Positions 51,148 to 60,416 of a DNA stretch of 64,000 bases are shown here, in pieces; within the stretch, counting starts at the first letter, position 1, and each line of letters starts with the position of its first letter. The position numbers and the translations under genes are program-made. Origin of the DNA: Candidatus Brocadia sp. (GTDB taxonomy: Bacteria > Planctomycetota > Brocadiia > Brocadiales > Brocadiaceae); assembly GCA_013360945.1 (NCBI GenBank), contig JABWAQ010000013.1, positions 1-64,000 of the forward strand, given 5' to 3'. The notes beneath the pieces are model-generated. The model was not told where the DNA came from. It saw only the letters and a list, made by a program, of their open reading frames with translations, and searched no databases.

Positions 51148-52118
51148 AAGAGATAACCTATCTTGAGGCGATTAAACAGGCAATGGATGAGGAGATGACG
51201 AGGGACCCAAGCGTATTTATTTTAGGCGAGGATGTCGGGATATATGGAGGCGCATTTCGTGCTACAGAGGGTTTTTTAGAGAAGTACGGCGAGTGGCGTA
51301 TCCTGGATACCCCATTATCAGAGTCCGGATTTACCGGCGCTGCAATTGGCGCGGCACTCGTTGGTATGCGGCCTATCGTGGAAATGCAGTTTGCAGATTT
51401 TATTACCTGTGCATTCGATCAGTTGGCAACAGTCGCCGCAAAGAATCATTACCGGTGGGGGGCGGCTACGCCAATCGTTGTCCGGGCACCCTGCGGTGGA
51501 AATATCCATGGCGGTGCATTTCATTCACAGTGCATCGAGGGATACTTTTTTAATGTACCCGGGCTCAAGATTGTATTCCCTTCCACAGCCTATGATGCAA
51601 AAGGTTTGCTTAAATCCGCTATCCGGGATAACGACCCGGTTATCTATTGTGAACACAAATATCTTTACCGTCGTATTAAAGATCCTGTTCCTGAAGAAGA
51701 TTATATCGTGCCGATTGGGAAAGCGCGCCTTGCCTTAGTTGGCAAGGATATATCAATCATTACCTATGGCGCCATGGTGCATACTGCCCTTGAGGCAGCA
51801 CAAGCATTACAAGAAAAAGAAATCTCCACCGAAATTATTGATTTAAGAACTATCTTACCATTGGATAAAAAATCAATTTTTGACTCAGTAAAAAAGACAA
51901 ATAAGGTCATTGTCTTGCACGAACAGACAAAAACCGGCGGTGTTGGCGCTGAGGTTTCTGCATTGATTAACGAGAATTGCTTTGAGTATTTGGATGCACC
52001 CATTGTCCGTGTCGCTGCGCCTGATACTCCTGTACCGTACAGCCCTCCGCTGGAAGAAGCCTTTATTCCTCAGACAAAGGACGTCGTTTCGGCAGTAGAA
52101 AAATTGATGCGGTATTAA
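51144..52118 (+). CDS. pdhB: 2-oxoacid dehydrogenase E1 beta subunit
   Basis: E1 beta completes the TPP site and holds the E2 contact. The 324-residue protein starts MKEITYLEAIKQAMDEEMTRDPSVFILGEDVG, an E1 beta signature, and includes VEMQFADFITCAFDQ and ISIITYGAMVHTALEAA. The start at ATG 51144 overlaps the stop of E1 alpha by 4 bases, fixing equal translation of the two. It is followed by E2 after 14 bp. Confidence 0.94.
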   Translation: MKEITYLEAIKQAMDEEMTRDPSVFILGEDVGIYGGAFRATEGFLEKYGEWRILDTPLSESGFTGAAIGAALVGMRPIVEMQFADFITCAFDQLATVAAKNHYRWGAATPIVVRAPCGGNIHGGAFHSQCIEGYFFNVPGLKIVFPSTAYDAKGLLKSAIRDNDPVIYCEHKYLYRRIKDPVPEEDYIVPIGKARLALVGKDISIITYGAMVHTALEAAQALQEKEISTEIIDLRTILPLDKKSIFDSVKKTNKVIVLHEQTKTGGVGAEVSALINENCFEYLDAPIVRVAAPDTPVPYSPPLEEAFIPQTKDVVSAVEKLMRY

Positions 52119-52132
52119 GAGGAGAGTGGGAT

Positions 52133-53329
52133 ATGCCTGTTAATGTTATCATGCCTCAGATGGGTGAAAGTGTTTCAGAAGGTACTATTCTTAAGTGGCT
52201 TGTCCATGAAGGTGATCGGGTTGAAAAAGAACAACCCATCGTTGAAATCAGTACGGATAAGATTGATACGGATGTACCGTCGCCCGTCACAGGTGTTTTG
52301 AAAAAAATTTTACATTCCGAAGGCAAGACTCTGCCGGTGCAAACAATTATTGCCGAGATTGAAGCAGGAGAACTGAAGGAAGATATTGGCGTACCTGTAG
52401 AAAGTCCAAAAGTTATAAAGAAGGTTGAAGCTGTAAAAGAAATTGAGGTAATTGAAGATGGAGAAAGAAGATATTCACCGCTGGTGCGAAGATTGGCTAA
52501 AGAGTATAACGTTAACCTGGAAGCGGTAAAGGGCACTGGTGAAGGGGGACGGGTTACGAAAAAGGATATTTTGGATTATGTAGCTTCTTTGAGACCAGGT
52601 GTTCTTGAAGCGCCACCCATAGAGGCGGAAAAGAAGCCCATTGAAAAAGAAACATTCATTCCTTTAAGTCCGAAAAGAAAAATTATAGCGGACAGGATGG
52701 TGCTGAGCAAACGAACTGCGGCACACGTGACTACAGTATTTGAGATTGATCTGACGAAAGTTGAACGATATCGGGAACTCAATAAGGAGAACATGAAAAA
52801 GCAAGGTATACACCTTACATATCTTCCGTTTATTACCCTTGCTACCGTGCGTGCCCTGAAGGAATGTCCTGTGCTAAACTCTGCATGGGGTGAAGTAGGT
52901 ATTTTACAAAAAAATTACTATCATATAGGGATCGCAGTAGCCATTGAAGGCGGCTTAATTGTTCCCGTGATAAAAGACGCTGATAAGAAAGATTTGATAC
53001 AATTAGCACGTGAAATTCAGGATATAGCAGAACGTTCCCGCACAAAAAAGTTAAAACCGGAAGACGTACAAGGCGGTACATTTACAATTACAAATTACGG
53101 CATTAACGGCAGCTTGTTTGGAACACCTGTTATATTGCTGCCACAGGTGGCGATACTCGGTGTTGGGGCAGTTGTCAAAAGACCCGTTGTTATTGACGAT
53201 GCAATTGCAATTCGATCTATGGTGTATCTCAGCCTTTCATTTGATCATCGGGTTATGGATGGCGCCATTGCCGATACGTTTCTTCGGAAAGTAAAGGCTA
53301 TTTTAGAGGGATGGGAGACTCCTCTTTAA
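52133..53329 (+). CDS. pdhC: 2-oxoacid dehydrogenase E2 (dihydrolipoamide acyltransferase)
   Basis: E2 transfers the acyl group from E1 to CoA. The 398-residue protein has one lipoyl domain (1-80) with the lipoyl-lysine K43 in STDKIDTD, a peripheral-subunit-binding domain (about 103-142: YSPLVRRLAKEYNVNLEAV..GGRVTKKDI), and a catalytic domain with the active-site His372 in SFDHRVMDG (H-x-x-x-D-G). No E3 gene lies in the cluster, so dihydrolipoamide dehydrogenase must come from elsewhere. The stop overlaps the lipB start (TAATG). Confidence 0.95.
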   Translation: MPVNVIMPQMGESVSEGTILKWLVHEGDRVEKEQPIVEISTDKIDTDVPSPVTGVLKKILHSEGKTLPVQTIIAEIEAGELKEDIGVPVESPKVIKKVEAVKEIEVIEDGERRYSPLVRRLAKEYNVNLEAVKGTGEGGRVTKKDILDYVASLRPGVLEAPPIEAEKKPIEKETFIPLSPKRKIIADRMVLSKRTAAHVTTVFEIDLTKVERYRELNKENMKKQGIHLTYLPFITLATVRALKECPVLNSAWGEVGILQKNYYHIGIAVAIEGGLIVPVIKDADKKDLIQLAREIQDIAERSRTKKLKPEDVQGGTFTITNYGINGSLFGTPVILLPQVAILGVGAVVKRPVVIDDAIAIRSMVYLSLSFDHRVMDGAIADTFLRKVKAILEGWETPL

Positions 53330-54036
53330 TGGGAAAGAAGCATCTTTTCCTCCAATTGGATATGGTGGAGTATGGAAAGGCATGGGAGCTTCAAAAGGCA
53401 TTGCTTGAGGCACGAATTTCAGGAAAGATAGAAGATTGCCTCGTCTTGCTTCAACATCCGCCTACCTTTACTTATGGCCGCAGATACAAGGGCGATAATT
53501 TGATAACGAACAGGGATTATTATGAAATGAATGGTTTTGCTGTTTATAAAACAGACCGTGGTGGGCTTGCTACGTATCACGGGCCTGGTCAGGTTGTGGG
53601 TTATCCCATCATAAAAATGTCCACCTACACGAACGATTATTACCAATACTTGCGGATGCTGGAAGAGGTGATGATGAGGACTTTGTCAGACTTTGGTGTC
53701 GATGCAGAACGAAACAAAGAATACACAGGGGTGTGGGTTAACCAGGCAAAGATCGGGTTTATTGGTGTTCGTATTGCATTGGGTTATACTATGCATGGAT
53801 TTTCTCTTAATGTAAACAACGATTTGTCGCCCTTCAATCATATTACCCCTTGCGGAATCCAGAGGTTGAATGTTACCTCTATCCAGAAATCACTGAGCAG
53901 CATAATAACCGTAAAAGAAGTTTGTCATAAACTCGCAAATTACTATTCTGAGATATTTCAAGTACGAATGATATCAGTCGAAAGAAGATATTTAATCCGG
54001 AGGGTTAGCCGTGGAAATGCTTATGTAAAAACATAA
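53329..54036 (+). CDS. lipB: Octanoyl-[acyl carrier protein]:protein N-octanoyltransferase
   Basis: LipB moves octanoate from ACP to the lipoyl-lysine of E2-type proteins. The 235-residue protein has RGGLATYHGPGQVVGYPI (78-94), Lys141 in QAKIGFIGV and Cys175 in ITPCGI, the catalytic Lys/Cys pair of the family (K135/C169 in E. coli). The ATG shares a base with the E2 stop (TAATG), so lipB is coupled to the enzyme that its product modifies. Together with lipA downstream it completes protein lipoylation. Confidence 0.95.
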   Translation: MGKKHLFLQLDMVEYGKAWELQKALLEARISGKIEDCLVLLQHPPTFTYGRRYKGDNLITNRDYYEMNGFAVYKTDRGGLATYHGPGQVVGYPIIKMSTYTNDYYQYLRMLEEVMMRTLSDFGVDAERNKEYTGVWVNQAKIGFIGVRIALGYTMHGFSLNVNNDLSPFNHITPCGIQRLNVTSIQKSLSSIITVKEVCHKLANYYSEIFQVRMISVERRYLIRRVSRGNAYVKT

Positions 54037-54133
54037 ATATATCGAGGGAACATCCTCCGTTATCAGGAAGAAGAGGAAGGGGGGGGTTGCAATACCATTC
54101 TAAAGACGACACCTTAGAAAATATTGTTATTTT

Positions 54134-54973
54134 ATGACTAAACAAGAAATTACATATACAAAAGATGACCACGCTAAAATCCTTGAAGAAGGTATAAAAA
54201 AAGGAATCTTTGGCACTATAAAAGACAGGGAAATAGACCGCGTAGATTACGACCGATGGATGGGAGGGCCGCGCGGACCTGAAAAGATAACATTTAAAGA
54301 CGGAAATGCTGTAATATTTAAATGCGACATTCGTCATTATTGGTCGGCGCAAAATCCTGATACTGCAATACGAGAGGCGATTGTTTATCAAATCGATAAA
54401 ATAGTAAGACTCGGGTTGGTACCAACAACAATGGTAATTGACGATACGATCGGCAACATACGATATGACGGTTCAGTTCAGGAATGGATTAAAGATGCGA
54501 AAAACGGTTATCAGATTGATAAATTTACAGATGAAGAGAAAAAAGATTTTGAACGGTTAAAGGTCTTTGATTTTGTAATTGGTAATAGTGATAGACATCT
54601 AGAAAATGTATTGTTTACTGATGACGGTAAGATGCATGCGATCGATAACAGTGCGTGCCTTATCATCGATAAGGAAGAGGATATTTTATCGTTTTCAGAT
54701 TCAATTATAGTTTTCTTTAGCAGGACTGTCGTTCATGATTTGCCACATATCGTGGATATAATAAAAAAATTTTACGACAACAAAGACGAAATATTAGAAT
54801 TGATAGATAAGTACATACGTGATAACACAGAACTTGCAAAATTAATGGTGGAGTCGAGGATTAATTATTTATTTAACATGCTGAAGAAAGACAGGCCGTT
54901 TCCCAGAAAATATATAGAGTGGCGGAAGGGGTTGGATGAGGAGGTACAAAATATAGTAAGGAGAAATAAATGA
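54134..54973 (+). CDS. Kinase-fold protein (PI3/PI4-kinase or HipA-like) between lipB and lipA
   Basis: A 279-residue protein of unknown function. The catalytic-loop-like motif DFVIGNSDRHLENVLF (about residues 150-165), followed by an acidic metal motif in HAIDNSACLI, resembles the G-N-x-D-R-H-x-x-N of HipA and PI3/PI4-kinase-like or Fam20-like kinases. The N-terminal part holds a probable ATP-binding Lys in AVIFKCDIRHYW. The typical HipB antitoxin is absent, so it is not a normal hipBA module. It is flanked by lipB (98 bp upstream) and lipA (71 bp downstream) on the same strand, so co-expression with lipoate genes is probable. The substrate could be a protein or small molecule. Confidence 0.7.
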   Translation: MTKQEITYTKDDHAKILEEGIKKGIFGTIKDREIDRVDYDRWMGGPRGPEKITFKDGNAVIFKCDIRHYWSAQNPDTAIREAIVYQIDKIVRLGLVPTTMVIDDTIGNIRYDGSVQEWIKDAKNGYQIDKFTDEEKKDFERLKVFDFVIGNSDRHLENVLFTDDGKMHAIDNSACLIIDKEEDILSFSDSIIVFFSRTVVHDLPHIVDIIKKFYDNKDEILELIDKYIRDNTELAKLMVESRINYLFNMLKKDRPFPRKYIEWRKGLDEEVQNIVRRNK

Positions 54974-55044
54974 TTCGTTGCAATCTTCATTTCATAATAA
55001 CAGATCTTGATTTTAATCATACGTGGTAAATTATAAATCACATC

Positions 55045-55896
55045 ATGCGTCCCCATTGGCTAAAGATAAAGTTACCCACCGGTAAAAATTTCAATGAGAT
55101 AAAGGCCATCTTACAAGAAAGGCGACTTCATACGGTATGCGAAGAGGCAATCTGCCCGAATATCGGCGAGTGCTTTGAACAGCGAACAGCAACGTTTTTG
55201 ATACTAGGCGATACCTGCACAAGACGGTGTGGATTTTGTGCTGTGAAGAAGGGAAGCCCTTTTGGGGTGGATGCGGGAGAACCTCGCCGAATTGCTGAAG
55301 CTGTTCAGAAAATGGGCTTAAGATATGTGGTAATCACCTCAGTAACAAGAGATGATCTCTCCGACGGTGGTGCATCTGTTTACTCTGAAACAATAAAAAG
55401 TATTCGAAAGTATACAAAAGATTGTAAAATAGAAGTCCTGATACCCGATTTTGTGGGAGCATCAGGGGCACTCGAAACAGTAATTAATGCTAAACCAGAA
55501 ATAATAAACCACAATATTGAAACCGTTTCCCGTCTTTATTCACAAGTAAGGCCTATGGCTGATTATAAACGTTCTCTGGAACTGTTAAAGAATGCACGAG
55601 GGGAAAACCGCTCTTTGACAACAAAATCGGGAATTATGGTAGGTTTTGGTGAGGAATGGAATGAAATAATCGATGTCATGATGGATATAAAGAATGCGGG
55701 TTGTGATCTGCTTACGATAGGACAGTATCTGAGCCCTAAAAGAAACGCCTTGCCGGTCCGGCGTTATTATACCCCGTTGGAGTTTGAAATATTAAAGTCA
55801 GAAGGGGAGAGGATGGGATTTAATCATATAGAATCAGGGCCGCTTGTGCGGAGTTCCTACCATGCCAAGATGCAATCTGATTCCATCTTGGTTTGA
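55045..55896 (+). CDS. lipA: Lipoyl synthase
   Basis: LipA is a radical SAM enzyme that inserts two sulfurs into protein-bound octanoyl chains. The 283-residue protein has the auxiliary-cluster cysteines C32, C37 and C43 in VCEEAICPNIGECF and the radical SAM motif C58-TRR-C62-GF-C65. It ends near RSSYHA, where the Ser completes the auxiliary cluster. Both clusters are intact, so it should be functional. It finishes the E1-E2-lipB-kinase-lipA gene row. Confidence 0.97.
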   Translation: MRPHWLKIKLPTGKNFNEIKAILQERRLHTVCEEAICPNIGECFEQRTATFLILGDTCTRRCGFCAVKKGSPFGVDAGEPRRIAEAVQKMGLRYVVITSVTRDDLSDGGASVYSETIKSIRKYTKDCKIEVLIPDFVGASGALETVINAKPEIINHNIETVSRLYSQVRPMADYKRSLELLKNARGENRSLTTKSGIMVGFGEEWNEIIDVMMDIKNAGCDLLTIGQYLSPKRNALPVRRYYTPLEFEILKSEGERMGFNHIESGPLVRSSYHAKMQSDSILV

Positions 55897-55965
55897 TAAA
55901 ACAAAGTTGGATATTAATAGTTAATTTTTTGTCCAGGCAGTTTAATGTTCTAAATTTCCCAAACA

Positions 55966-56013
55966 AAAAGCCGATAATACTCCTAAAATATTTTGGACTG
56001 TAATCGGTTTTTT
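55966..56013 (+). terminator. Probable terminator of the lipoate gene row
   Basis: AAAAGCCGAT pairs with ATCGGTTTTT around a loop of about 27 nt, with a T run continuing on the 3' side. It lies 70 bp after lipA and just before the PAS-GGDEF gene. The long loop lowers confidence. Confidence 0.5.
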
Positions 56014-56034
56014 GAGTTTAGGGGGATGCTGTTA

Positions 56035-56943
56035 ATGGACAATGGTGAGTTATGCAAAAGTTTGATAGATGGCTTGTCTGGGGGCGTATGTGCTGTTGAT
56101 CAAGACAGGATAATCACACACTGGAATAGAAGTGCAGAAACGCTTACCGGCTACAAGCACTCTGAGATGGTGGGACAATGTTGCAAAGGTGACGTTTTAA
56201 TGTATATAGATGAAGATGGTGGAGATGTCTGCGGGAAAGAGTGCCTGGTTGTTAAATCAATTACTGACGGGCGCTCGCGGAGTATGGAGGTATATGTTCG
56301 TCACAAGGATGGCTATCGGATGCCTGTTTTAGTGCGTACGTCACCCATGAAGAGTTCAAATGGGCTGATTGTAGGCGCAATCGAGGAACTTTGTGATAAT
56401 TCTTCGAAGGTTAAGTTCGCTCAGACTACCGGAGAACTTGAAAAGTGTGCCTTACTCGATCCCCTTACAGGATTAATGAAAAGACGTGGATTAGAGATGA
56501 ATTTGCGGTCTGTGTTTGGTGTAATGCACCGATATGGCTGGTCATATGGGGTATTTTTCGTGGATATCGATGGGTTTAAAAGAATAAACGATGTCTATGG
56601 CCGTGATATAGGGGATAACGTGTTGAAGATGGTAGCAAAGACGTTATTGAACAGTATGAGAAGATCAGATGTGGTGGGCCGATGGACTGGTGAGGAATTT
56701 ATGGTCATTGCTACGAATGTTGGTGAAGACCATCTGTCCCTGATTGCAAATAAAATTCGTGTCCTCATAGCGCAATCGAGTTTTTCCATTGGGGCTGGGA
56801 GTATCCGTGTTACAGCCTCTGTTTGTGCGACGGTTGCGCGACCGGATGATACCGTAGATACTTTGTTACATAGAATAGACCGGCTAATGAGCCATTGCAA
56901 GGTTTCCGGCAAGAATTGTGTAGCGGTGAAGTTGGATACATAA
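56035..56943 (+). CDS. PAS-GGDEF diguanylate cyclase
   Basis: A 302-residue regulatory protein started at ATG 56035 (site AGGGGG, 9 bases upstream). An N-terminal PAS domain (about 10-120: GLSGGVCAVDQDRIITHWNRSAETLTGY) precedes a GGDEF domain (about 140-300: DPLTGLMKRRG, FFVDIDGFKRINDVYGRDIGDNVL). The active-site loop reads R-W-T-G-E-E-F, with T in place of the first G of GGDEF. Related variants such as SGDEF are active in other proteins, so cyclic-di-GMP synthesis is probable but unproven. No transmembrane segment is present. The PAS domain has several Cys (CCKGD, CGKECL). Confidence 0.9.
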   Translation: MDNGELCKSLIDGLSGGVCAVDQDRIITHWNRSAETLTGYKHSEMVGQCCKGDVLMYIDEDGGDVCGKECLVVKSITDGRSRSMEVYVRHKDGYRMPVLVRTSPMKSSNGLIVGAIEELCDNSSKVKFAQTTGELEKCALLDPLTGLMKRRGLEMNLRSVFGVMHRYGWSYGVFFVDIDGFKRINDVYGRDIGDNVLKMVAKTLLNSMRRSDVVGRWTGEEFMVIATNVGEDHLSLIANKIRVLIAQSSFSIGAGSIRVTASVCATVARPDDTVDTLLHRIDRLMSHCKVSGKNCVAVKLDT

Positions 56944-57123
56944 TTTAACGTATGGGAATTTCAACGCCCCCCCATAATCCCCCCATTTACTGTGGGAAAC
57001 AGGGGGGCAAGTCGCCGAAAGCCTAATTTAATACACCCGGGAATTTCAATTTTGAGGATGGCACGTATAAACTTATTGGTACGTGCTTCGCTTTAGCCAA
57101 AGAATATTACAAAAGATTCAATC

Positions 57124-57798
57124 TTATGATATCAATTCTTTAGGAATACTGATCTCGGTTGCGATTATCTCCCCTGTATGTGCTGGCCCGTTCCCCAGAG
57201 AAAAACCCCTCTTCCTTGCTGCAAATGTTATGGTTTTTGCAGCTTTAATGGCAACACCCAAAATGTTGCCATTATCACAGTCAAGCCCTGAAGGTATATC
57301 CACAGATACAACGGGTTTATTGAGATCATTAACGCCAATGATGAATGTTTTAAATGGTTCTCGTACCTCTCCGGATAGCCCCGTTCCAAACAATGCATCG
57401 ACTATGATGTCATAGCTGCCCAGCTCCTTTAAAACACTGGTTACTCCTGTGGTATCAAGTACTTCTCTAATGGAAACGTTCATTTTTAAGAGTATTTGCA
57501 GGTTTGTCCCCGCATCTCCATCCTTTAAGACATCAGAAATCCTTGCAACGAGAAAGACATCGAGGAGAATGCCGTGATTATGAAGATGTCGTGCTGTAAC
57601 AAACCCATCTCCACCATTATTCCCTTTACCACACAGAATTGCCACCCTTGTTTGACAAGGGTCGTCTATCATCTTCAAGACCACTTCTGCCACATTCCTC
57701 CCTGCATTTTCCATGAGGATAATACCAGGAATCTTATATTCCTCAATGGCCTTCCTGTCCAATTCCCGCATCTCTTCACGTGTTAATGACTTTTTCAT
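57124..57798 (-). CDS. nnrE: NAD(P)H-hydrate epimerase
   Basis: NnrE epimerises the R form of damaged NAD(P)HX so that the dehydratase can repair it. The 224-residue protein has MENAGRNVAEVVL, CGKGNNGGDGFVTARHL and VDALFGTGLSG, all YjeF-N signatures. It is the stand-alone form: the usual C-terminal NnrD dehydratase domain is not fused and does not follow. A separate nnrD should exist elsewhere. Confidence 0.93.
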   Translation of the reverse strand: MKKSLTREEMRELDRKAIEEYKIPGIILMENAGRNVAEVVLKMIDDPCQTRVAILCGKGNNGGDGFVTARHLHNHGILLDVFLVARISDVLKDGDAGTNLQILLKMNVSIREVLDTTGVTSVLKELGSYDIIVDALFGTGLSGEVREPFKTFIIGVNDLNKPVVSVDIPSGLDCDNGNILGVAIKAAKTITFAARKRGFSLGNGPAHTGEIIATEISIPKELIS

Positions 57799-58154
57799 AT
57801 TTACATATCTCTGTCTTAACGTTAAGGAATTTTCAAATTTTAGATATTCCCTTTTTAATCCCCCTCACTGAGCGGAACAATCAATTGCTCTCCGATGGTG
57901 GGGGTCGCTATTGCGGAAAATATCCTTTTAAAAGTTCGATAGATTGGGTTGAGCAATGAAACTCAACATTTTATAAGTTGGCATTGAGTTTCTCTCACGT
58001 AATATCCAACTTATAAAATTGTATGCTGTATTTTATTGAACATGTGCTACAATCTTATAATGTATTTTGTTCGATTCGTCTATCATAAATTTCTTTATAT
58101 TTTTTGTTTGATAGATTATTATTAAACACCTTAGAATATATATCATTATACTGC
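57799..58154. other. Divergent intergenic region
   Basis: No gene is supported. Inverted repeat ATTTTATAAGTTGG/CCAACTTATAAAAT at about 57969-58019 could form a 14-bp stem with a 22-nt loop. A CCCC/GGGG stretch like family A lies near 57858-57905. Confidence 0.5.
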
Positions 58155-58559
58155 ATGAAAACATCAATCAAATATTTTGTCTTATTAAATCTACTCCTGG
58201 GTATTATTTTCTTTTCTTTTAATATTAATGCCAACGAGCGGAAATGGAAATATTATGCTACTGGTGAAGACCGTACAAAGCATTATTATGATTTAGAGAG
58301 TACAGCGAAAGTCTCCGATACTATTGTTCGGGTATGGGAGAAAACAACTACTTCTGAGGCATCAACTTCTCTAACAAAAGAATTGAAGACTTTTCGAGAA
58401 ATAGATTGTTCTCAGCGAAGGTACCGTGTTCTTGAAATGCAGGTAGAATTTAGAGATGGAAGTGAAAAGGAGCAGTCTTTTTCTAACCCTAAATGGATGA
58501 ATATTCCGCAAAATACATGGTTAGATACCCTTTATGAGATTTTATGTAAGGGGAAATAA
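58155..58559 (+). CDS. Secreted small protein, surface-adhesin-E-like
   Basis: A 134-residue protein with an N-terminal signal peptide (IKYFVLLNLLLGIIFFSFNINA; cleavage near residue 28). The mature part has RKWKYYATGEDRTKHYYDLESTAK followed by IVRVWEKTTT and a single Cys pair (CSQRR; EILCKGK). The pattern W-x-x-Y-x..Y-Y-D..V-x-V-W-x-K is that of the Haemophilus surface-adhesin E family and its many periplasmic relatives of unknown role. The upstream ATG at 58104 would bury the signal peptide, so I prefer 58155. Confidence 0.7.
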   Translation: MKTSIKYFVLLNLLLGIIFFSFNINANERKWKYYATGEDRTKHYYDLESTAKVSDTIVRVWEKTTTSEASTSLTKELKTFREIDCSQRRYRVLEMQVEFRDGSEKEQSFSNPKWMNIPQNTWLDTLYEILCKGK

Positions 58560-58569
58560 TGATTTAATC

Positions 58570-58640
58570 GTATAGGAATTTTCATTTTATTTAAGTGTAT
58601 TTTCGGATGACACGGACAAACTTGTTTGTCCGTGTTCAAC
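58570..58640 (+). repeat. Dispersed palindromic repeat family B, copy 7
   Basis: CGTATAGGAATTTTCATTTT leader, then CACGGACAAAC-tt-GTTTGTCCGTG (58611-58634). It has the same layout as copies 1 and 2 and begins 11 bp after the adhesin-like gene. Confidence 0.85.
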
Positions 58641-58682
58641 TTGTACTGACATGTTACGAGGATGGAATTTTGAAATGGATAT

Positions 58683-59138
58683 TTAAGGTTTTTCAATGGG
58701 ATAGCCTTCTGACTTCCACTGAGTAATACCCCCTTCTACATTATACAACTCTTTTAATCCTTTATCTTTTAACATCCCGCATGCCCTGGCACTTCTTTTC
58801 CCCGTTGCGCAATGAACAATCACCTTCTTATCTTTGGGAATCCTGTTGATGTTTTGTTCAAGTTCCCGGATAGGAATGAGACTAGCGCCCTTGATGTGGG
58901 CCTCGTTGTATTCCTCCTTTGTCCGCACATCCAATATGAACACATCCTTTTCTTTGTCAATTAATTCCTTTGCCTGTTTTGCGGATATATTTTTTACCTC
59001 TGTCTCTGCCTTTGCGCTGCCTTCCTCAGTACAAAGTTTATTAGAAGCGAGGATGCTTGTCAGGGTGTTCAAGCATAGAATCGTACTCACAAACACTATT
59101 ACGATCTTTGTATGTCGCAAATCCCATTTTAAATTCAT
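58683..59138 (-). CDS. Exported rhodanese-domain protein
   Basis: A 151-residue protein with an N-terminal membrane anchor or signal (TKIVIVFVSTILCLNTLTSILAS) and a single rhodanese domain (about 48-151). Signatures are DVFILDVRTKEEYNEAHIKGA and the active-site loop VHCATGKRSARA with the catalytic Cys. It therefore acts outside the cytoplasm in sulfur transfer or as a sulfur/cyanide carrier, substrate unknown. ATG 59138 places the signal at the N-terminus. Confidence 0.88.
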   Translation of the reverse strand: MNLKWDLRHTKIVIVFVSTILCLNTLTSILASNKLCTEEGSAKAETEVKNISAKQAKELIDKEKDVFILDVRTKEEYNEAHIKGASLIPIRELEQNINRIPKDKKVIVHCATGKRSARACGMLKDKGLKELYNVEGGITQWKSEGYPIEKP

Positions 59139-59334
59139 ACCATCGGCACCCTGCATTTAATAAAGTATTATTTGAAACGCAGCACAGTCGCAACCAAATA
59201 AACCATTCCTCTTTTTCCTCCTTCGCAAGGAATGGATGAAGAGGAGGTAAAAAATCTTGCTAAAATTTATCCTTCTGAAAATAGGGAAAATAAATTTTTA
59301 CAAGGTAAACTATAAAAATCCTTTTTTCTGCCTA

Positions 59335-60144
59335 TTAATTGTGAACCTGACAAAATTCTTCGTAATCAATGAGTTCCTTAATCGTGGCCTTGTCACTGCA
59401 TACCGGACAATTGGGATTTTTATGTATTGTAACCTTTTTAAAATCCATGTTTAAGGAATCGTAAATGAGTAACTTGCCTTTTAAAATCCCTCCTTTGCCC
59501 AGAATCAATTTCACAACCTCTGTGGCCTGAATTGAACCAATCACGCCAGGCAATACGCCCAAAACACCGGCTTCCTGACATGAAGGCACCAGACCTGGCG
59601 GAGGCGGTGTTTCATATAAGCAACGATAACAGGGTCCATCAAACGGTACAATGGTAGTGACCTGCCCCTCAAATCTGAAGATGGAACCGTGAGACAGTGG
59701 TTTTTTGAGGAATACACAGGCATCGTTCACAAGATACCGTGTGGGAAAATTATCAGCCCCATCGAGAATTACATCGTAATCCTTGATAATCTCCAGGATA
59801 TTTTCTGAATTGAGACGCTCCGTATAAGGGATTACCTCTATATCAGGATTCAATGCCTCCAGGGTTTCCTTGGCAGAGATGGCCTTTGAACGTCCTACAT
59901 CTTTGGTGGAATGGAGTATTTGCCGTTGTAAATTCGAATGGTCCACACAATCACTATCGGCGATACCGATCTTTCCTATTCCAGCAGCGGCAAGGTAAAA
60001 AGCAGCTGGAGAGCCAAGCCCTCCGGCACCCACCAAAAACACCTTTGCGTTCAAAAGCTTTTGTTGTCCCTTTCCACCCACCTCTGGGAGGATGATATGC
60101 CGTGAATACCGTTTTATTTGTTCTTCCGTAAATGGTGATGACAT
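59335..60144 (-). CDS. moeB: MoeB/ThiF/HesA-family adenylyltransferase (E1-like)
   Basis: The enzyme adenylates the C-terminal glycine of a small sulfur carrier (MoaD or ThiS). The 269-residue protein starts EEQIKRYSRHIILPEVGGKGQQKLL and has the ATP-binding loop VGAGGLGSPAAFYL (about 36-49), DCVDHSNLQRQI and DGADNFPTRYLVND. The Zn site is the two CxxC motifs in CYRC and CPVC. The catalytic-Cys-like loop PSCQEAGVLGVLPG allows ThiF or MoeB function. No carrier protein gene adjoins. Confidence 0.93.
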   Translation of the reverse strand: MSSPFTEEQIKRYSRHIILPEVGGKGQQKLLNAKVFLVGAGGLGSPAAFYLAAAGIGKIGIADSDCVDHSNLQRQILHSTKDVGRSKAISAKETLEALNPDIEVIPYTERLNSENILEIIKDYDVILDGADNFPTRYLVNDACVFLKKPLSHGSIFRFEGQVTTIVPFDGPCYRCLYETPPPPGLVPSCQEAGVLGVLPGVIGSIQATEVVKLILGKGGILKGKLLIYDSLNMDFKKVTIHKNPNCPVCSDKATIKELIDYEEFCQVHN

Positions 60145-60416
60145 CTTGTTTCCTTATGATGAGGCACTTTAAATATTTATAGAATCTCGTTTTTTCTTCT
60201 TTATATAAAAAAAGCCATGTACTATGACATGACCTCAACCAAAATTTAGGATCTATTTTTTCCCAAAAGTTAAGCAAAAATTATTGTAAACAAAAAATTC
60301 GTTAATGTATTGCAAAATAATAACAAACGATTTAGTATTATTCAACAGATTTCCCCTCTTGTGATCTTTTCCGCCAGGGCATACGTTACGTATGAACCAA
60401 ATTGATTTTGGAAATG
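60145..60416. other. Intergenic region between two minus-strand genes
   Basis: AT-rich. Nothing clear is seen beyond the stop of the DUF362 gene at 60386. Confidence 0.3.

Noticed and set aside
54134-54973. hipBA persistence module
   Set aside because: The kinase motif resembles HipA, but no HTH antitoxin gene adjoins and the setting is a lipoate operon.
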